Shown: piece by piece, positions 35,762 to 44,314 of the stretch
Numbering within the stretch: position 1 is the stretch's first letter
Layout: each line of letters starts with the position of its first letter
Source: Bacillota bacterium
GTDB taxonomy: Bacteria > Bacillota > Clostridia > Lachnospirales > Lachnospiraceae
DNA length: 64,000 bases
Assembly: GCA_023418475.1 (NCBI GenBank)
Contig: JAEZZO010000049.1
Coordinates: forward strand, 70,585 to 134,584
Direction: 5' to 3'
Notes under the pieces: model-generated
What the model saw: only the letters and a program-made list of their open reading frames with translations
Told to the model about the DNA's origin: nothing
Database searches by the model: none
Position numbers and translations under genes: made by a program

Positions 35762-36292
35762 TTATTCCGACTTAAACAGTGAGCGGAAGGCTTCATTTGC
35801 GGCTGCCTTTTTATCTGTATTGTCGGTTGTTGTTTGGGTTCCGGTTACTACTTTGGGGGTAGACCTGGACTCCTCAAAAAGGTAACCATTATCTTTTTTA
35901 ATGATTTCCAAGGCTGCAGCAATATCCGTATCCTGGTTCTTTGATTTCTTAAGGTTGTCCACATCCAGTAAAGCCATAACGGCCTTTGTATTCCTCGGCT
36001 TAAGAGCCGACACCTTACCCTCAAGAGCGGCTGTGAATCGCATATCTGCGATTTGGCTCTCATAAGTTGACTTAGTGGTATTCAGTTCTCCTGTAAGGGC
36101 TGTTACCTTTCCCTGCAGGTCTTTTACATCTACTCCATCAAATGCCTTAAGTTTACCCTGTACATCATCGAGTTGTGTTTTATACGTGTTTGTAACTCCT
36201 TGCTCACGAGTAATATCCTTACCATTCTCGGACATAATCTGGTCTATCTGTTCATCCGTCAATCCCATATCTTTTAAAAATTTTCTCTGCAT
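35762..36292 (-). CDS. Scaffolding protein (phage GP20 family)
   Basis: 176 residues. RKFLKDMGLTDEQIDQIM is the GP20 start, followed by a long coiled coil and a basic C-terminus (AANEAFRSLFKS) that should contact the capsid. GGAGGAAACGG precedes ATG. It assembles the procapsid and leaves before packaging. Confidence 0.9.
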   Translation of the reverse strand: MQRKFLKDMGLTDEQIDQIMSENGKDITREQGVTNTYKTQLDDVQGKLKAFDGVDVKDLQGKVTALTGELNTTKSTYESQIADMRFTAALEGKVSALKPRNTKAVMALLDVDNLKKSKNQDTDIAAALEIIKKDNGYLFEESRSTPKVVTGTQTTTDNTDKKAAANEAFRSLFKSE

Positions 36293-36410
36293 TCCGTTTC
36301 CTCCATTTACGCTTTTTACGGGTCAGCGCCCGATGTTATTTGCTATAGTTTTACGTCATCCCGGACATAAAAATAAGACGTTAACGTACGTCATGAACGA
36401 GATTACTGGA

Positions 36411-36728
36411 TTACTGCCTTTCTATTACTGAAACATTCTCCGGATACTGCTCTGCTATACTTTTATACCCTATATTAGCTGATTTAAGTAGTGTGTCAGC
36501 AATTATACCTGGCCTAGGGGTCAAGGTATATTGTATAAAGCCATCCCTACTCTCTTTTATATCCATCTCTGCATTGCTTAACATGGTAATAGAATTAATT
36601 GTGTTAAGTGTAATGGTAGATACTGCAGCACATACGATATCACGTCCGGGAATTGAATAGCCTGCATGCCCTTCGATCTGAAAGCCAAATAATTCATTAT
36701 TTCGGTACAATTTAGTTATTCTAATCAT
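36411..36728 (-). CDS. prp: Phage-encoded Prp-like cysteine protease
   Basis: 105 residues. The catalytic pair is visible: His in EGHAGYSIPGRDIVCAAVS and Cys twelve residues later. Host Prp trims the N-terminus of ribosomal protein L27. In staphylococcal phages it also cleaves scaffold and capsid proteins. Lying just upstream of scaffold and capsid here, it probably matures them. I chose the ATG at 36728, five bases after GGAGG. Confidence 0.85.
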   Translation of the reverse strand: MIRITKLYRNNELFGFQIEGHAGYSIPGRDIVCAAVSTITLNTINSITMLSNAEMDIKESRDGFIQYTLTPRPGIIADTLLKSANIGYKSIAEQYPENVSVIERQ

Positions 36729-36752
36729 TTTAACCTCCAAAAAGGGTATAAA

Positions 36753-36783
36753 AATACCACCTACCGTTATGATAGATGGTATT
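36753..36783 (-). terminator. Hairpin after the candidate immunity gene
   Basis: AATACCA-CTA pairs with TAG-TGGTATT, with a TTTTT run on the minus strand. It would lower read-through from the packaging/MuF genes into scaffold and capsid. Confidence 0.6.
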
Positions 36784-37081
36784 AATAAGTATTAAATTGA
36801 ACTGTTATATGACCGTCCGTATTCTCCCACTCGGCCCAGAAAATATTATCTGTCCATTTGTCTGATACATTATTCTTCATCCACTCAGTTTCAAACTCCG
36901 CAACCTTATCCAGCGGAATAAGCCACCCCCTCAGATCCTCGCCTTCCATATCCTCAAGGAAGAATTCCCGACCTTCTCCGCAATCAAGAAAGAACATCTC
37001 TCCTTGTTCATGTGCTGTATTTTGTACGATATCCCAAAATCTATTAAACTTTTCTTCCTCTTGCGTTCTTAATCCTTGCAT
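36782..37081 (-). CDS. Small acidic protein; candidate immunity protein for the MuF toxin domain
   Basis: 99 residues, strongly acidic and rich in Trp and Phe (EGREFFLEDMEGEDLRGW). No family is recognised. It overlaps the 3' end of the MuF gene by 38 bases, just where the toxin-like domain is encoded, and has its own AAAGGAGG. Acidic small proteins encoded directly behind a basic toxin domain are typical immunity proteins. The immunity role is inferred from context only. Confidence 0.7.
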   Translation of the reverse strand: MQGLRTQEEEKFNRFWDIVQNTAHEQGEMFFLDCGEGREFFLEDMEGEDLRGWLIPLDKVAEFETEWMKNNVSDKWTDNIFWAEWENTDGHITVQFNTY

Positions 37082-38579
37082 TTTCTATTCCTCCTTTCAA
37101 TATGGTTACGAATTTTCCTTTGTTAACAACTACAACATCAGAACCTTTTATGTAAAATTGAGCATCGCCATCCTGGCCTCTCCATGATCCTTTGACAACC
37201 TCATCCTTATTCGTGATAATATCGTCAATGATCCGGCTCATTTTATTTCTATCCGTTTGCTTGCTCGGATTTAGTCCATAATCCTTTGCATGTTTACCTA
37301 TCTTTTTACCAAACTGCTTATCATCTCTTATTATACTGCTTTGTGGAGGTTTTGCAAGTCCTTTTCCACCGCTAACCCTACCAAGTCCATCCGCATATAT
37401 TCGTTCCCTCTGCTGAGGTAATCCCATCTTCTCAGAAAACTCTTTATACTGCCTCATAGTTTCCCGGTAATGTATTTTAGCATTAATTATATCGTCATCT
37501 GATGCATTAGCACGCTCCAAAAGCTTTATGTCCTGCCTCTGTTTACGCATCAAAGTTTCAAGCTGGCGTTGGCGTTGAGTGGCTTCATACGAGGTATATT
37601 CTTTCTCCTTATACTTCTTTGGTGTATTTTCCTTTGCATTCATCTTATCCAGTTGCTCATCTGTATAGAGACGGGTGGATATACCAGGAATAAAAGCATG
37701 ATAAGAATGGTAACAATTAACACCACACAGTCCCAATAACTCGCCATATCCAGTAGCCTCAATAAAATCCGAATATTCTTCCTCTGGTTTGCGGTCACCC
37801 ATACGATTCCAATGATAAACTCGTCCTTGCCATCCTTGGTGATTATTGATACCCTCTCCGGTTCGGGCAGTAGCATGCCAGGATACTTCTACATAATTCG
37901 TTCCCAGAGCATCCATATTCATTTGAGTGATCTGACTAGTAACCTGTGTAACACCGGTCATAACAGCTCTACGAGTTGCTACCTCAATCCGGTTTGAATG
38001 TCCGCTTTCATAATCAACCGATCGCACTCCGGATTTAGTCATTTCCTGAATTGCCTTTTTAACTGTCTTATTATAATCAAATGCTCCAGTAGTAATATCC
38101 ATCATAGCACCATCAAGCGTACGCTGAAAGTATTCCGCCATTGGTGTATACACCGTCTTACCATTCATATCAATAGCAAATCCGGTTGTTCGAGTTATGT
38201 TCTCCATTTCGGTTTTCGTTTGCCTTCTGACAGCTTCTACAAGCTGTTGCAAAGGAGCATTCTCACGATAAGGAGTATGAGGCACCTCAACCGAATCATA
38301 CAATCTCTTGTTCTGCGCATAGCCTTCCTGGATGATTTCATCATATATTCGATCTATCTCTGCATCGGCAAGTTTAAGCTTGTCCTGGATGGCTTTACGG
38401 ATTGTCTCACTGGATAAACCAATCCGACTTAATTGGTATATTTCATAATCTGCAGTACGAGATATACTGTTGATCATATTAATCCGATCTATTACATCGC
38501 TCATGATGTTCATTGAGAGCTCAATCATAAGCCGTTGGATCTCAAGCGGGATCTGTTCAAGTTCTGAAGGCGTAAACAT
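37044..38579 (-). CDS. MuF / SPP1 gp7-like minor head protein with C-terminal nuclease-toxin-like domain
   Basis: 511 residues. The N-terminal 400 residues fit phage minor capsid 2/MuF proteins: THATARTGEGINNHQGWQG-like WHATARTGEGINNHQGW, then LCGVNCYHSYHAFIPG. After a Lys-rich coiled coil (345-405) the last 90 residues are a separate basic domain, with KKIGKHAKDYGLNP, GSWRGQDGDAQFYIKG and KGGIENARIKNA. This resembles the PBECR (barnase/EndoU/colicin/RelE-like) domains found at the ends of MuF polymorphic toxins. The head role is firm; the toxin role is moderately sure. It lies between portal and the candidate immunity gene. Confidence 0.88.
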   Translation of the reverse strand: MFTPSELEQIPLEIQRLMIELSMNIMSDVIDRINMINSISRTADYEIYQLSRIGLSSETIRKAIQDKLKLADAEIDRIYDEIIQEGYAQNKRLYDSVEVPHTPYRENAPLQQLVEAVRRQTKTEMENITRTTGFAIDMNGKTVYTPMAEYFQRTLDGAMMDITTGAFDYNKTVKKAIQEMTKSGVRSVDYESGHSNRIEVATRRAVMTGVTQVTSQITQMNMDALGTNYVEVSWHATARTGEGINNHQGWQGRVYHWNRMGDRKPEEEYSDFIEATGYGELLGLCGVNCYHSYHAFIPGISTRLYTDEQLDKMNAKENTPKKYKEKEYTSYEATQRQRQLETLMRKQRQDIKLLERANASDDDIINAKIHYRETMRQYKEFSEKMGLPQQRERIYADGLGRVSGGKGLAKPPQSSIIRDDKQFGKKIGKHAKDYGLNPSKQTDRNKMSRIIDDIITNKDEVVKGSWRGQDGDAQFYIKGSDVVVVNKGKFVTILKGGIENARIKNARGRKV

Positions 38580-38592
38580 AAGTAGCCACCCC

Positions 38593-39963
38593 CTACATAA
38601 TTACATCGGCCGGGATATTGATTTTTGTAGCAGCTGTAGTCTCATCTTCCCCATACCACTTCATACGATATTCAAGGAGAGTCATAGCCCCCATAGCCAC
38701 TTCCAGTCTGTCTTGATTGCGCTCCTCCACGTTATCAGTGACAATACTATCATCCCAATCAAAGGACACATCATAATTACCTTCGGGTGCTAATTCTTCA
38801 GCACTTATCCAGTAATCAATAGCGTCCAGGAGATCTATTAGTGCCCTCTGTAACGCCTGCTGAATATCAGACACAGTTGTATATGACCTTTGCTTACTTG
38901 CTTTTACCTCCTCGGCTGTCTTTTCCACCTCCTGAACATCAGAAAGGGTTCCATATGCTAATCCACTGTCAAACTCAATTCCGCGGAGCAGCTGATTATA
39001 TCCGTGGTAATAGGACTCATCGCGTATATCAGGGCTGAAGGTATCTAAAAACGGCTTGTCTGCTGCACCCGTATTATACTCAAAGGTTCGGTATAACCGT
39101 TCTCTTCCTCCCGGATATTCAAATTTATCATTTGTCTTGTCGTATTTAAGCAATGATGAGGCAAGATGTACTGCTGTTTCTTTGCTGTCATATTCCCAAT
39201 CGATTTGATTGAACCTCTTATCAGCGATTTTAATACGTCTTGCAGCTCTACTAAACACAGATACCCCAAGGGGACTATCCGGATCAACATTGTTAGCTAC
39301 CGGAACCTTGAAAAATCCAATAGTAAGCTTTTCAGCACCCTGCAGTATCCCATATGGTTCAATGTCTTCCCATTGCTTTACTGCTGTTAGAGAAACCTCA
39401 CTTCCTAACGTTGCACCTGTTTTACTCAGATAAGCAAAATTATATACCTCAACATAACCGCTTTTTAGGGAATGCAGCTCCACCCTGGTATAGATTTCTT
39501 TCCCTCGTGTATATTGTTCCGTAAATGCACATTGAGTTATGTTACCATTGCTATCAAATGTAATCGGGTAAAAGCTATCAGCCGCATTATATTGTATCGT
39601 TATTGTGCCATTTGATGGGTACGGCTTAAAAACCATACTGCCTTTAGCACAACCATACTCTACCTGCTTACGTAAACCCGCTAAGACAATTTTATATATC
39701 TCATTGATATAATCGGCTCTGGGGCTGCCGGTAACCTCTGATTTAAGCTCCAGCGTTACCAGACGAGCTAATTCGCTTGCTACTGATGAGGGTATTCCTG
39801 CTGACTCTTGATCCTTCGAAAGCCAGGGTGCCCGGTTGCAGTACATAAGGTCCCATAGCTCTATAGCATGCTGCATCGTAGTAGATACATTAATACCATC
39901 AAGCTTAAGACTCTTATCGGCTACAAGCTTATTCAAGCATTCCACCATCTTACTATATTTCAT
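38593..39963 (-). CDS. Portal protein (SPP1 gp6-like)
   Basis: 456 residues. WDLMYCNRAPWL, RLVTLELKSEVTG and the EKTAEEVKASKQRSYTTVSD block are typical of the SPP1 gp6-type portal. It forms the dodecameric ring at the packaging vertex. GAGGTGAGAAG precedes ATG. It follows terL and precedes MuF, the standard order. Confidence 0.92.
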   Translation of the reverse strand: MKYSKMVECLNKLVADKSLKLDGINVSTTMQHAIELWDLMYCNRAPWLSKDQESAGIPSSVASELARLVTLELKSEVTGSPRADYINEIYKIVLAGLRKQVEYGCAKGSMVFKPYPSNGTITIQYNAADSFYPITFDSNGNITQCAFTEQYTRGKEIYTRVELHSLKSGYVEVYNFAYLSKTGATLGSEVSLTAVKQWEDIEPYGILQGAEKLTIGFFKVPVANNVDPDSPLGVSVFSRAARRIKIADKRFNQIDWEYDSKETAVHLASSLLKYDKTNDKFEYPGGRERLYRTFEYNTGAADKPFLDTFSPDIRDESYYHGYNQLLRGIEFDSGLAYGTLSDVQEVEKTAEEVKASKQRSYTTVSDIQQALQRALIDLLDAIDYWISAEELAPEGNYDVSFDWDDSIVTDNVEERNQDRLEVAMGAMTLLEYRMKWYGEDETTAATKINIPADVIM

Positions 39964-39973
39964 CTTCTCACCT

Positions 39974-41227
39974 CTATTCGTACCGGATAAACCGGCTTAT
40001 ATCTCGTTCAAATGTATATTCAAACGCATCTAAACTATCTATGTCACTGGTACCATCATCTAATCGTTCGTCCTCTGTCAGGTTCTTAGGGTTCCAGATG
40101 GCGGTTGTAAGTGCATCCTCAAGTGTTTTACATTGATCTCGCATATAAAAAAAGCGCTGCTGGCTTAGCATACGCTGGGTAAATCTTATTCTGTCAATGA
40201 TCATTGTTTTGAGTGCATTTTCAATCCTTAACCAACTTAGTCCGCCTTTTCTTGCTGCGGTCCTAAGTCCTGCAATAAGCGTTTGCTCTGCACTATCACA
40301 GTATACATGAGTGATAAATCCGTACAAGTTGATAATTTTGAGACAAAAGTCAATAAATAACTGACCGAGCTTATCAGGATCAATACCGCCATTCTTACTC
40401 ATATGCCGTTCACTGGCCAGGGAAATAACGTTTTGATACCCCCTTGTGTAGGCCGTTGCAGAAAAGGCATGACCGGATCCTGATCCACCGAAGTCCACAC
40501 CAATGTTAATCTCCATGATGTTCTTTGGTTTTTCAGTTAGCGCATAAGGGTTATTTCCGCTACCAGAAATTGCATCGCACAATAATCGGTAAATGGATCC
40601 TTCTGCGGCTACCCAACGCCCCAGAATATATCTATCATAAAGGACGGTACCCTTATATTCCTTGCATAGCTCTTCAACGAATTTCGGATCCAGGAAAGGA
40701 TTATCAAATATATTGTACTGCTGACAATAAATATCAACATCGCTATCAATAAATGTCTTAAACCAGTGTTGCGGTGCTCCAGGGTTGCATGCACCATCAA
40801 AACAGGAATATGACTTATCCAAACGAGACTTAAGCATGTTAAAAACATCTTGGTTCCAGTCGGTGATTTCATCTCCATAACAGTACTTTATAGAGGATCC
40901 TCTGATTTTGGATACCTGGCTGATCTTTTCAGCACCCAGGCAATATACATCTTCTCCAAACATCTTACAGACGTTTTCTGAATTGATATCCCCAACCAAT
41001 TTAGGACCCCATATTTGTTGTAATGGTTCAACTATATTACGCTTTAATGTTCCCTTAGATACTCCAAGCAAAACAACATGCCCTGGCTTGCCGATCCGAT
41101 TTCGGATCCGCTTCGGTATTACATAATAATCCATGTATGTCTTGCCCGATCTGGTCGCACCGGTCTTAATATTCCATCGATGATCAGCATTCTGAAAGAA
41201 TTCATCCTGCTTAACTGAAAAGGGCAT
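39974..41227 (-). CDS. terL: Terminase large subunit
   Basis: 417 residues. The ATPase has Walker A TGATRSGKTY near residue 20 and a GDEITDWNQD Walker B/coupling region. The C-terminal nuclease carries Asp residues in GVDFGGSGSGHA, VYCDSAEQ and DDGTSDIDSLDAFEY. It pumps and cuts DNA at the portal. It starts directly after the terS stop, with GGGGGTTG as ribosome site. Confidence 0.93.
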   Translation of the reverse strand: MPFSVKQDEFFQNADHRWNIKTGATRSGKTYMDYYVIPKRIRNRIGKPGHVVLLGVSKGTLKRNIVEPLQQIWGPKLVGDINSENVCKMFGEDVYCLGAEKISQVSKIRGSSIKYCYGDEITDWNQDVFNMLKSRLDKSYSCFDGACNPGAPQHWFKTFIDSDVDIYCQQYNIFDNPFLDPKFVEELCKEYKGTVLYDRYILGRWVAAEGSIYRLLCDAISGSGNNPYALTEKPKNIMEINIGVDFGGSGSGHAFSATAYTRGYQNVISLASERHMSKNGGIDPDKLGQLFIDFCLKIINLYGFITHVYCDSAEQTLIAGLRTAARKGGLSWLRIENALKTMIIDRIRFTQRMLSQQRFFYMRDQCKTLEDALTTAIWNPKNLTEDERLDDGTSDIDSLDAFEYTFERDISRFIRYE

Positions 41228-41941
41228 TTATACAACCCCCTTAATCTCACTAAGAACTTCGTCCAGACGTTTTAGTTCTTCCTGATTATCCGATCCGGAG
41301 AGCCTATCTGTCTGGGCCTTAACAAGTTTAATACGCTGCTTCTGTTCCTCCGTGGCTAGTTCCCAGTTATTGTGTAGCAGCTCATCATATTGTTTTATCA
41401 TGGATCTTAATTCGCCCATGGCTCTGGACTGGGCTTTCAGGAAGGTTGCATGTTTATCCCATGCTTGCTGTACTTCCCATTTTTCACTGTCGATATTACC
41501 GGAACCTTCACCAACCTTTTCAATAGTCTTGTCTTTCTGATCCTTCACATACATCAGCTTCTGGGCTCTAACTATAGCAGTATATTGCAGCTGGATATTA
41601 TCCCAGAGCAGATCAAGTGGATCCGAATGCTGGATGCTTTGCATGATCTCAGCCGTCTCAGGAGGAAGCCATTTAGCAAAGAAGCCATGACGCTCAGAAT
41701 TCTTATTTCCCTCCGGAGCTCCATGGCCTACTGCATTCTTATTACCAGGCTGACCACCTTTTTCTTTTTCCGAACGTTCGCTTTTCTTTACCGAGCGTTC
41801 GGTATCCCATTTATGAGTACTCTTCCAACGGCGGACCGTCCCTTCCGGAAGGTTTAGTTGACTTGCAATCTCAACCAATTTCAATCCGCTTTTGAATAAT
41901 TTATATGCTTTATCATATCTTTCATCCGGCGCTCTTGCCAA
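41228..41941 (-). CDS. terS: Terminase small subunit
   Basis: 237 residues. An N-terminal helix-turn-helix (YKLFKSGLKLVEIASQLNLPEG) recognises the pac site; the GGQPGNKNAVGHGAPEGNKN linker is characteristic of YqaS/XtmA-type small subunits. A helical core and C-terminus follow. TTG start with GGTGAGG upstream. It opens the late operon; the 148 bases upstream include a palindromic GCCACTC/GAGTGGC pair (about 42042-42084) but no certain promoter. Confidence 0.9.
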   Translation of the reverse strand: MARAPDERYDKAYKLFKSGLKLVEIASQLNLPEGTVRRWKSTHKWDTERSVKKSERSEKEKGGQPGNKNAVGHGAPEGNKNSERHGFFAKWLPPETAEIMQSIQHSDPLDLLWDNIQLQYTAIVRAQKLMYVKDQKDKTIEKVGEGSGNIDSEKWEVQQAWDKHATFLKAQSRAMGELRSMIKQYDELLHNNWELATEEQKQRIKLVKAQTDRLSGSDNQEELKRLDEVLSEIKGVV

Positions 41942-42089
41942 GCCTCACCACCTCTAATTCGTTTGTTTTGGGTATAAGAAAAGCCAATAACCGAGTTTTT
42001 TAATTTAATTGTTATATTTATTATGTATATTTTTTTGCCACTCAACCAATAATATTGATATACCCATTTATTAGAAGAGTGGCGATTAA

Positions 42090-42194
42090 TTACTTCTTCT
42101 TGGACTTGTTGTAATAATATAACAGTATTATATAAGACAAGTCCGGAAGAATACTGGCATTAATCACTGTGTTTATAAAGATGTTTATTTTCAT
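42090..42194 (-). CDS. Very small hydrophobic peptide (34 residues), possibly toxin-like
   Basis: The peptide starts MKINIFINTV, has a hydrophobic middle with SYIILLYYYN and ends in KSKKK. A GGAG lies eight bases upstream of ATG. Its mRNA can fold strongly: GGACTTGT and ACAAGTCC enclose a second inverted repeat. Short hydrophobic peptides with a basic tail and folded mRNA resemble type I toxins, but no antisense RNA was identified. It stands between terS and the RexB-like gene. Confidence 0.4.
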   Translation of the reverse strand: MKINIFINTVINASILPDLSYIILLYYYNKSKKK

Positions 42195-42365
42195 TTTTTC
42201 ATCTCCTAAATACAATTTTATAATGCCTTTTTAGCTTTTGCAAAATCAAGATAATTATGCATAATTGAACTAACATTATTGTAATATTATAAGTATCCAT
42301 ATAGCCAGAAGCTGAATATATTAATCATCCCTCAAAGAGCTTTATCCTTTTAATTACCAGAAGAA
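42195..42365. other. Gap between small peptide gene and RexB-like gene
   Basis: AT-rich sequence without a coding frame of note. It should hold the promoter of the small peptide gene and perhaps of late genes. No clear repeat was found. Confidence 0.3.
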
Positions 42366-42392
42366 AAGCACCCCAAAGGATGCTCTCACTCA
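42366..42392 (-). terminator. Terminator after the RexB-like gene
   Basis: On the minus strand AGCATCC and GGGGTGCT form a stem with one wobble pair, followed by TTTCTTCT. It ends the RexA/RexB-like unit and isolates it from the late genes. Confidence 0.6.
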
Positions 42393-42407
42393 TATACATA
42401 TCAAATT

Positions 42408-42983
42408 TTACTCATCTTCGTCTATTGGTTTTACCGAGTCTTCCATCTGTTGTTTAATTTTAATCACTTTATCACAGGTATATATTTTTTTAGGTACATA
42501 TAAATATGATAACAATTGAATCATTTTACGTACTGAAAGTAAAAAATAAATAATACTAATAAATAATGAAAGCATTTCAAGTATAAAAAAATAGTTGCCA
42601 ATATAAGTACTAAAAACACTATTGATATTAATATTTATATTCACAACAAATAATAATGAAATAAATATCGATACGGAACCAAATATAATAGAATAACTGA
42701 TTAAAGTATTTCTTTTAAGCAATATATCTGTACCCTTAAGTTTCTCAACTAATTGATCTCCTGATACACTTATCAAGATACCTAAATTAGTTAATGAAAA
42801 CCCACTTAAAATAGAATTAACAGTAAGTATCTTAAAATGATATTCAATCGGGTCTCTAATATTAATAACAAAGATATAAACATGAAAAATATTTCCTATT
42901 AAGCATATCAATAGGGATATTATTAAAACAAAACAGACCTTTATATAATAATTTTTTTTGTATAGATACTTACTTAATTTCAT
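42408..42983 (-). CDS. RexB-like four-helix membrane protein
   Basis: 191 residues with four clear transmembrane helices (about 15-37, 51-73, 91-115, 127-150). A Gly/Ser-rich second helix and a charged cytoplasmic loop (GDQLVEKLKGTDILLKRN) precede helix three, as in lambda RexB. The C-terminal 40 residues are polar. It begins two bases after the end of the RexA-like frame. By analogy it would be the ion channel of a superinfection-exclusion pair. The similarity is in layout and motif placement and has not been tested by alignment. Confidence 0.6.
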   Translation of the reverse strand: MKLSKYLYKKNYYIKVCFVLIISLLICLIGNIFHVYIFVINIRDPIEYHFKILTVNSILSGFSLTNLGILISVSGDQLVEKLKGTDILLKRNTLISYSIIFGSVSIFISLLFVVNINININSVFSTYIGNYFFILEMLSLFISIIYFLLSVRKMIQLLSYLYVPKKIYTCDKVIKIKQQMEDSVKPIDEDE

Positions 42984-42985
42984 TG

Positions 42986-43960
42986 CTAATCACCATCCGC
43001 TTTGTTAATTATTTCAAGTATAAGTTCATAATTCTGAACATAGGCCTTCATTAAACCCTCTTCAAATTGCTTTTTCATTTGTTTGCTTGTAAGTCCTACT
43101 TTTTTACCTACTGAAGTTTTGTACTTCTTGATATTAATTGGGTATGTAAAAAATTTAGCATGTAAATCATAATTACGAGTATTAAATTCGTCAGTCTTAG
43201 CTCGTATTATTGAACTTTCATAATAATCATTTTTCCTTTTTACTAAATCAATAATTTCTCTTACTTTGCTAGGTTTGTTTTCTATATTTTTATACGGTTC
43301 TTAACGTAAAATCAATGTGGCCTTATGAACATTCTCATTTACAATTGTAGTAATTTCTTTTTCATCTAAATGTAATATTTCTTGCAAGTATTCCGCATTC
43401 GGTATAGGCACTTCAAACTCATACCCTGTTATAACAGGAGCCTGAGATTTATATAATGCCTCAATTCCAGCCTTATTGGGAATATTCACAAACTCTATTT
43501 CATAATCTTTATTATATTCCTCAAATATCCAATTTAAAATACGCGGTCCCGGTGCGCCCTGAGCATTAACAATCGAAATAACCCCTTTACTATAGTCAAT
43601 GATAAAATAGGTAAATACTTCAATCCCTAATTTTCTCATTTCTGCATTTGTAAACACATCATTCGCGATATATGTAGAATAGTCTCTTCTTTGCATAGCA
43701 CTATTTTCTTTCTTTTTACTTATACGCGCAAACATAAAATTATCTTTATCAACATCATAAATATCCAGTAAAATTTTGGGTTCATAACTATCTGGAGTTA
43801 TTTTTGGTGTTAAATCTAACGTTTTGCACTCCTGTGTTTTAATACAATACTTATTAAATATATCGTTAAATATATTATTCAATTCTATCGGATTTAATAC
43901 ATCCTTTTTCTTTTTGTCAATTAAATTCATACTCCAAAATTCTACTGTTTTATCCGGCAT
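42986..43960 (-). pseudogene. RexA-like sensor gene interrupted by an in-frame TAA
   Basis: The frame starts at ATG 43960, after AGGAGGGG, and runs 219 codons to TAA at 43301-43303. The same frame then continues for 104 more codons to TAG at 42986. The parts read as one 324-residue protein. The first part has KNNFMFARISKKK-like DNFMFARISKKK, TYFIIDYSKGVISI and GYEFEVPIP segments. The second has SSIIRAKTDEFNTRNYDLHAKF and a long final helix. By eye these line up with lambda RexA (LFTKTNDK, SFLFVEGDTIGFA, SLRAKDE). CAA to TAA would explain the break. It may be inactive, or the 219-residue form may function. Confidence 0.6.
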
Positions 43961-43988
43961 ACTACCCCTCCTATGTATTGTTTCCAAC

Positions 43989-44017
43989 ATTATACACCTA
44001 CTGGAAATAACATTCAA
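43989..44017 (-). promoter_or_regulatory. Promoter of the RexA/B-like unit
   Basis: Reading on the minus strand: TTGAAT, 17 bases, TATAAT, about 30 bases before the RexA-like ATG. This is a near-consensus sigma-A promoter, so the pair should be expressed in the lysogen, as the lambda rex genes are. Confidence 0.7.
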
Positions 44018-44124
44018 TATCATTGGGGAAATTATGACATAATATGGTGTGTTTTGGTATATATCTATAATACAAACATTTGTTCTGATTTGCAATAGCA
44101 TTAATCAGCTATATATAGCAATAA

Positions 44125-44154
44125 AAAGGCACCCAGCCGTAGCCAAATGCCTTT
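44125..44154 (-). terminator. Terminator downstream of the tRNA-like sequence
   Basis: AAAGGCA and TGCCTTT form a seven-base-pair stem, with TTTTTATTG following on the minus strand. It closes a short transcript holding the tRNA-like element. Confidence 0.65.
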
Positions 44155-44177
44155 ATCAAGGGGAGAGTATTGATTGT

Positions 44178-44198
44178 CCCTCTGAGAGAGTGAGGAAA
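44178..44198 (-). repeat. Conserved pre-terminator motif, copy A
   Basis: On the minus strand TTTCCTCACTCTCTCAGAGGG. A nearly identical motif is at 46129-46150. Both can form a small CCTC/GAGG hairpin, both follow an RNA-like stretch, and both are followed by a terminator. Function unknown. Confidence 0.5.
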
Positions 44199-44270
44199 GG
44201 AATCGACAGGAGTCGGAACCTGCATCCATTTGCATACAGTCTATGCTCTGCCCTATTGAGCTACGATTCC
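44198..44270 (-). tRNA. tRNA-like sequence, degenerate
   Basis: 73 bases, the normal tRNA length. The acceptor stem GGAATCG/CGATTCC is perfect, the D arm GCTC/GAGC is perfect with a normal loop, and a T arm (GCAGG/CCTGT) is present with an eight-base TTCCGACT loop instead of seven. The anticodon stem does not pair (TAGAC against AAATG), so no anticodon can be assigned. It could be a decayed phage tRNA or a tRNA-shaped RNA with another role. Confidence 0.5.
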
Positions 44271-44278
44271 ATATGTAA

Positions 44279-44308
44279 AAGGCATCGTCTTTATTGTAAC
44301 GATGCCTT
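44279..44308 (-). terminator. Terminator after the Kelch gene
   Basis: AAGGCATCGT pairs with ACGATGCCTT around ten bases, with TTTTAC following on the minus strand, directly behind the Kelch stop codon. Confidence 0.8.
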
Positions 44309-44314
44309 AATTCA

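Noticed and set aside
43301..43303. Stop codon reassignment in this organism
   Set aside because: TAA, TAG and TGA all end normal genes throughout the window, so internal stops are better explained by mutation.
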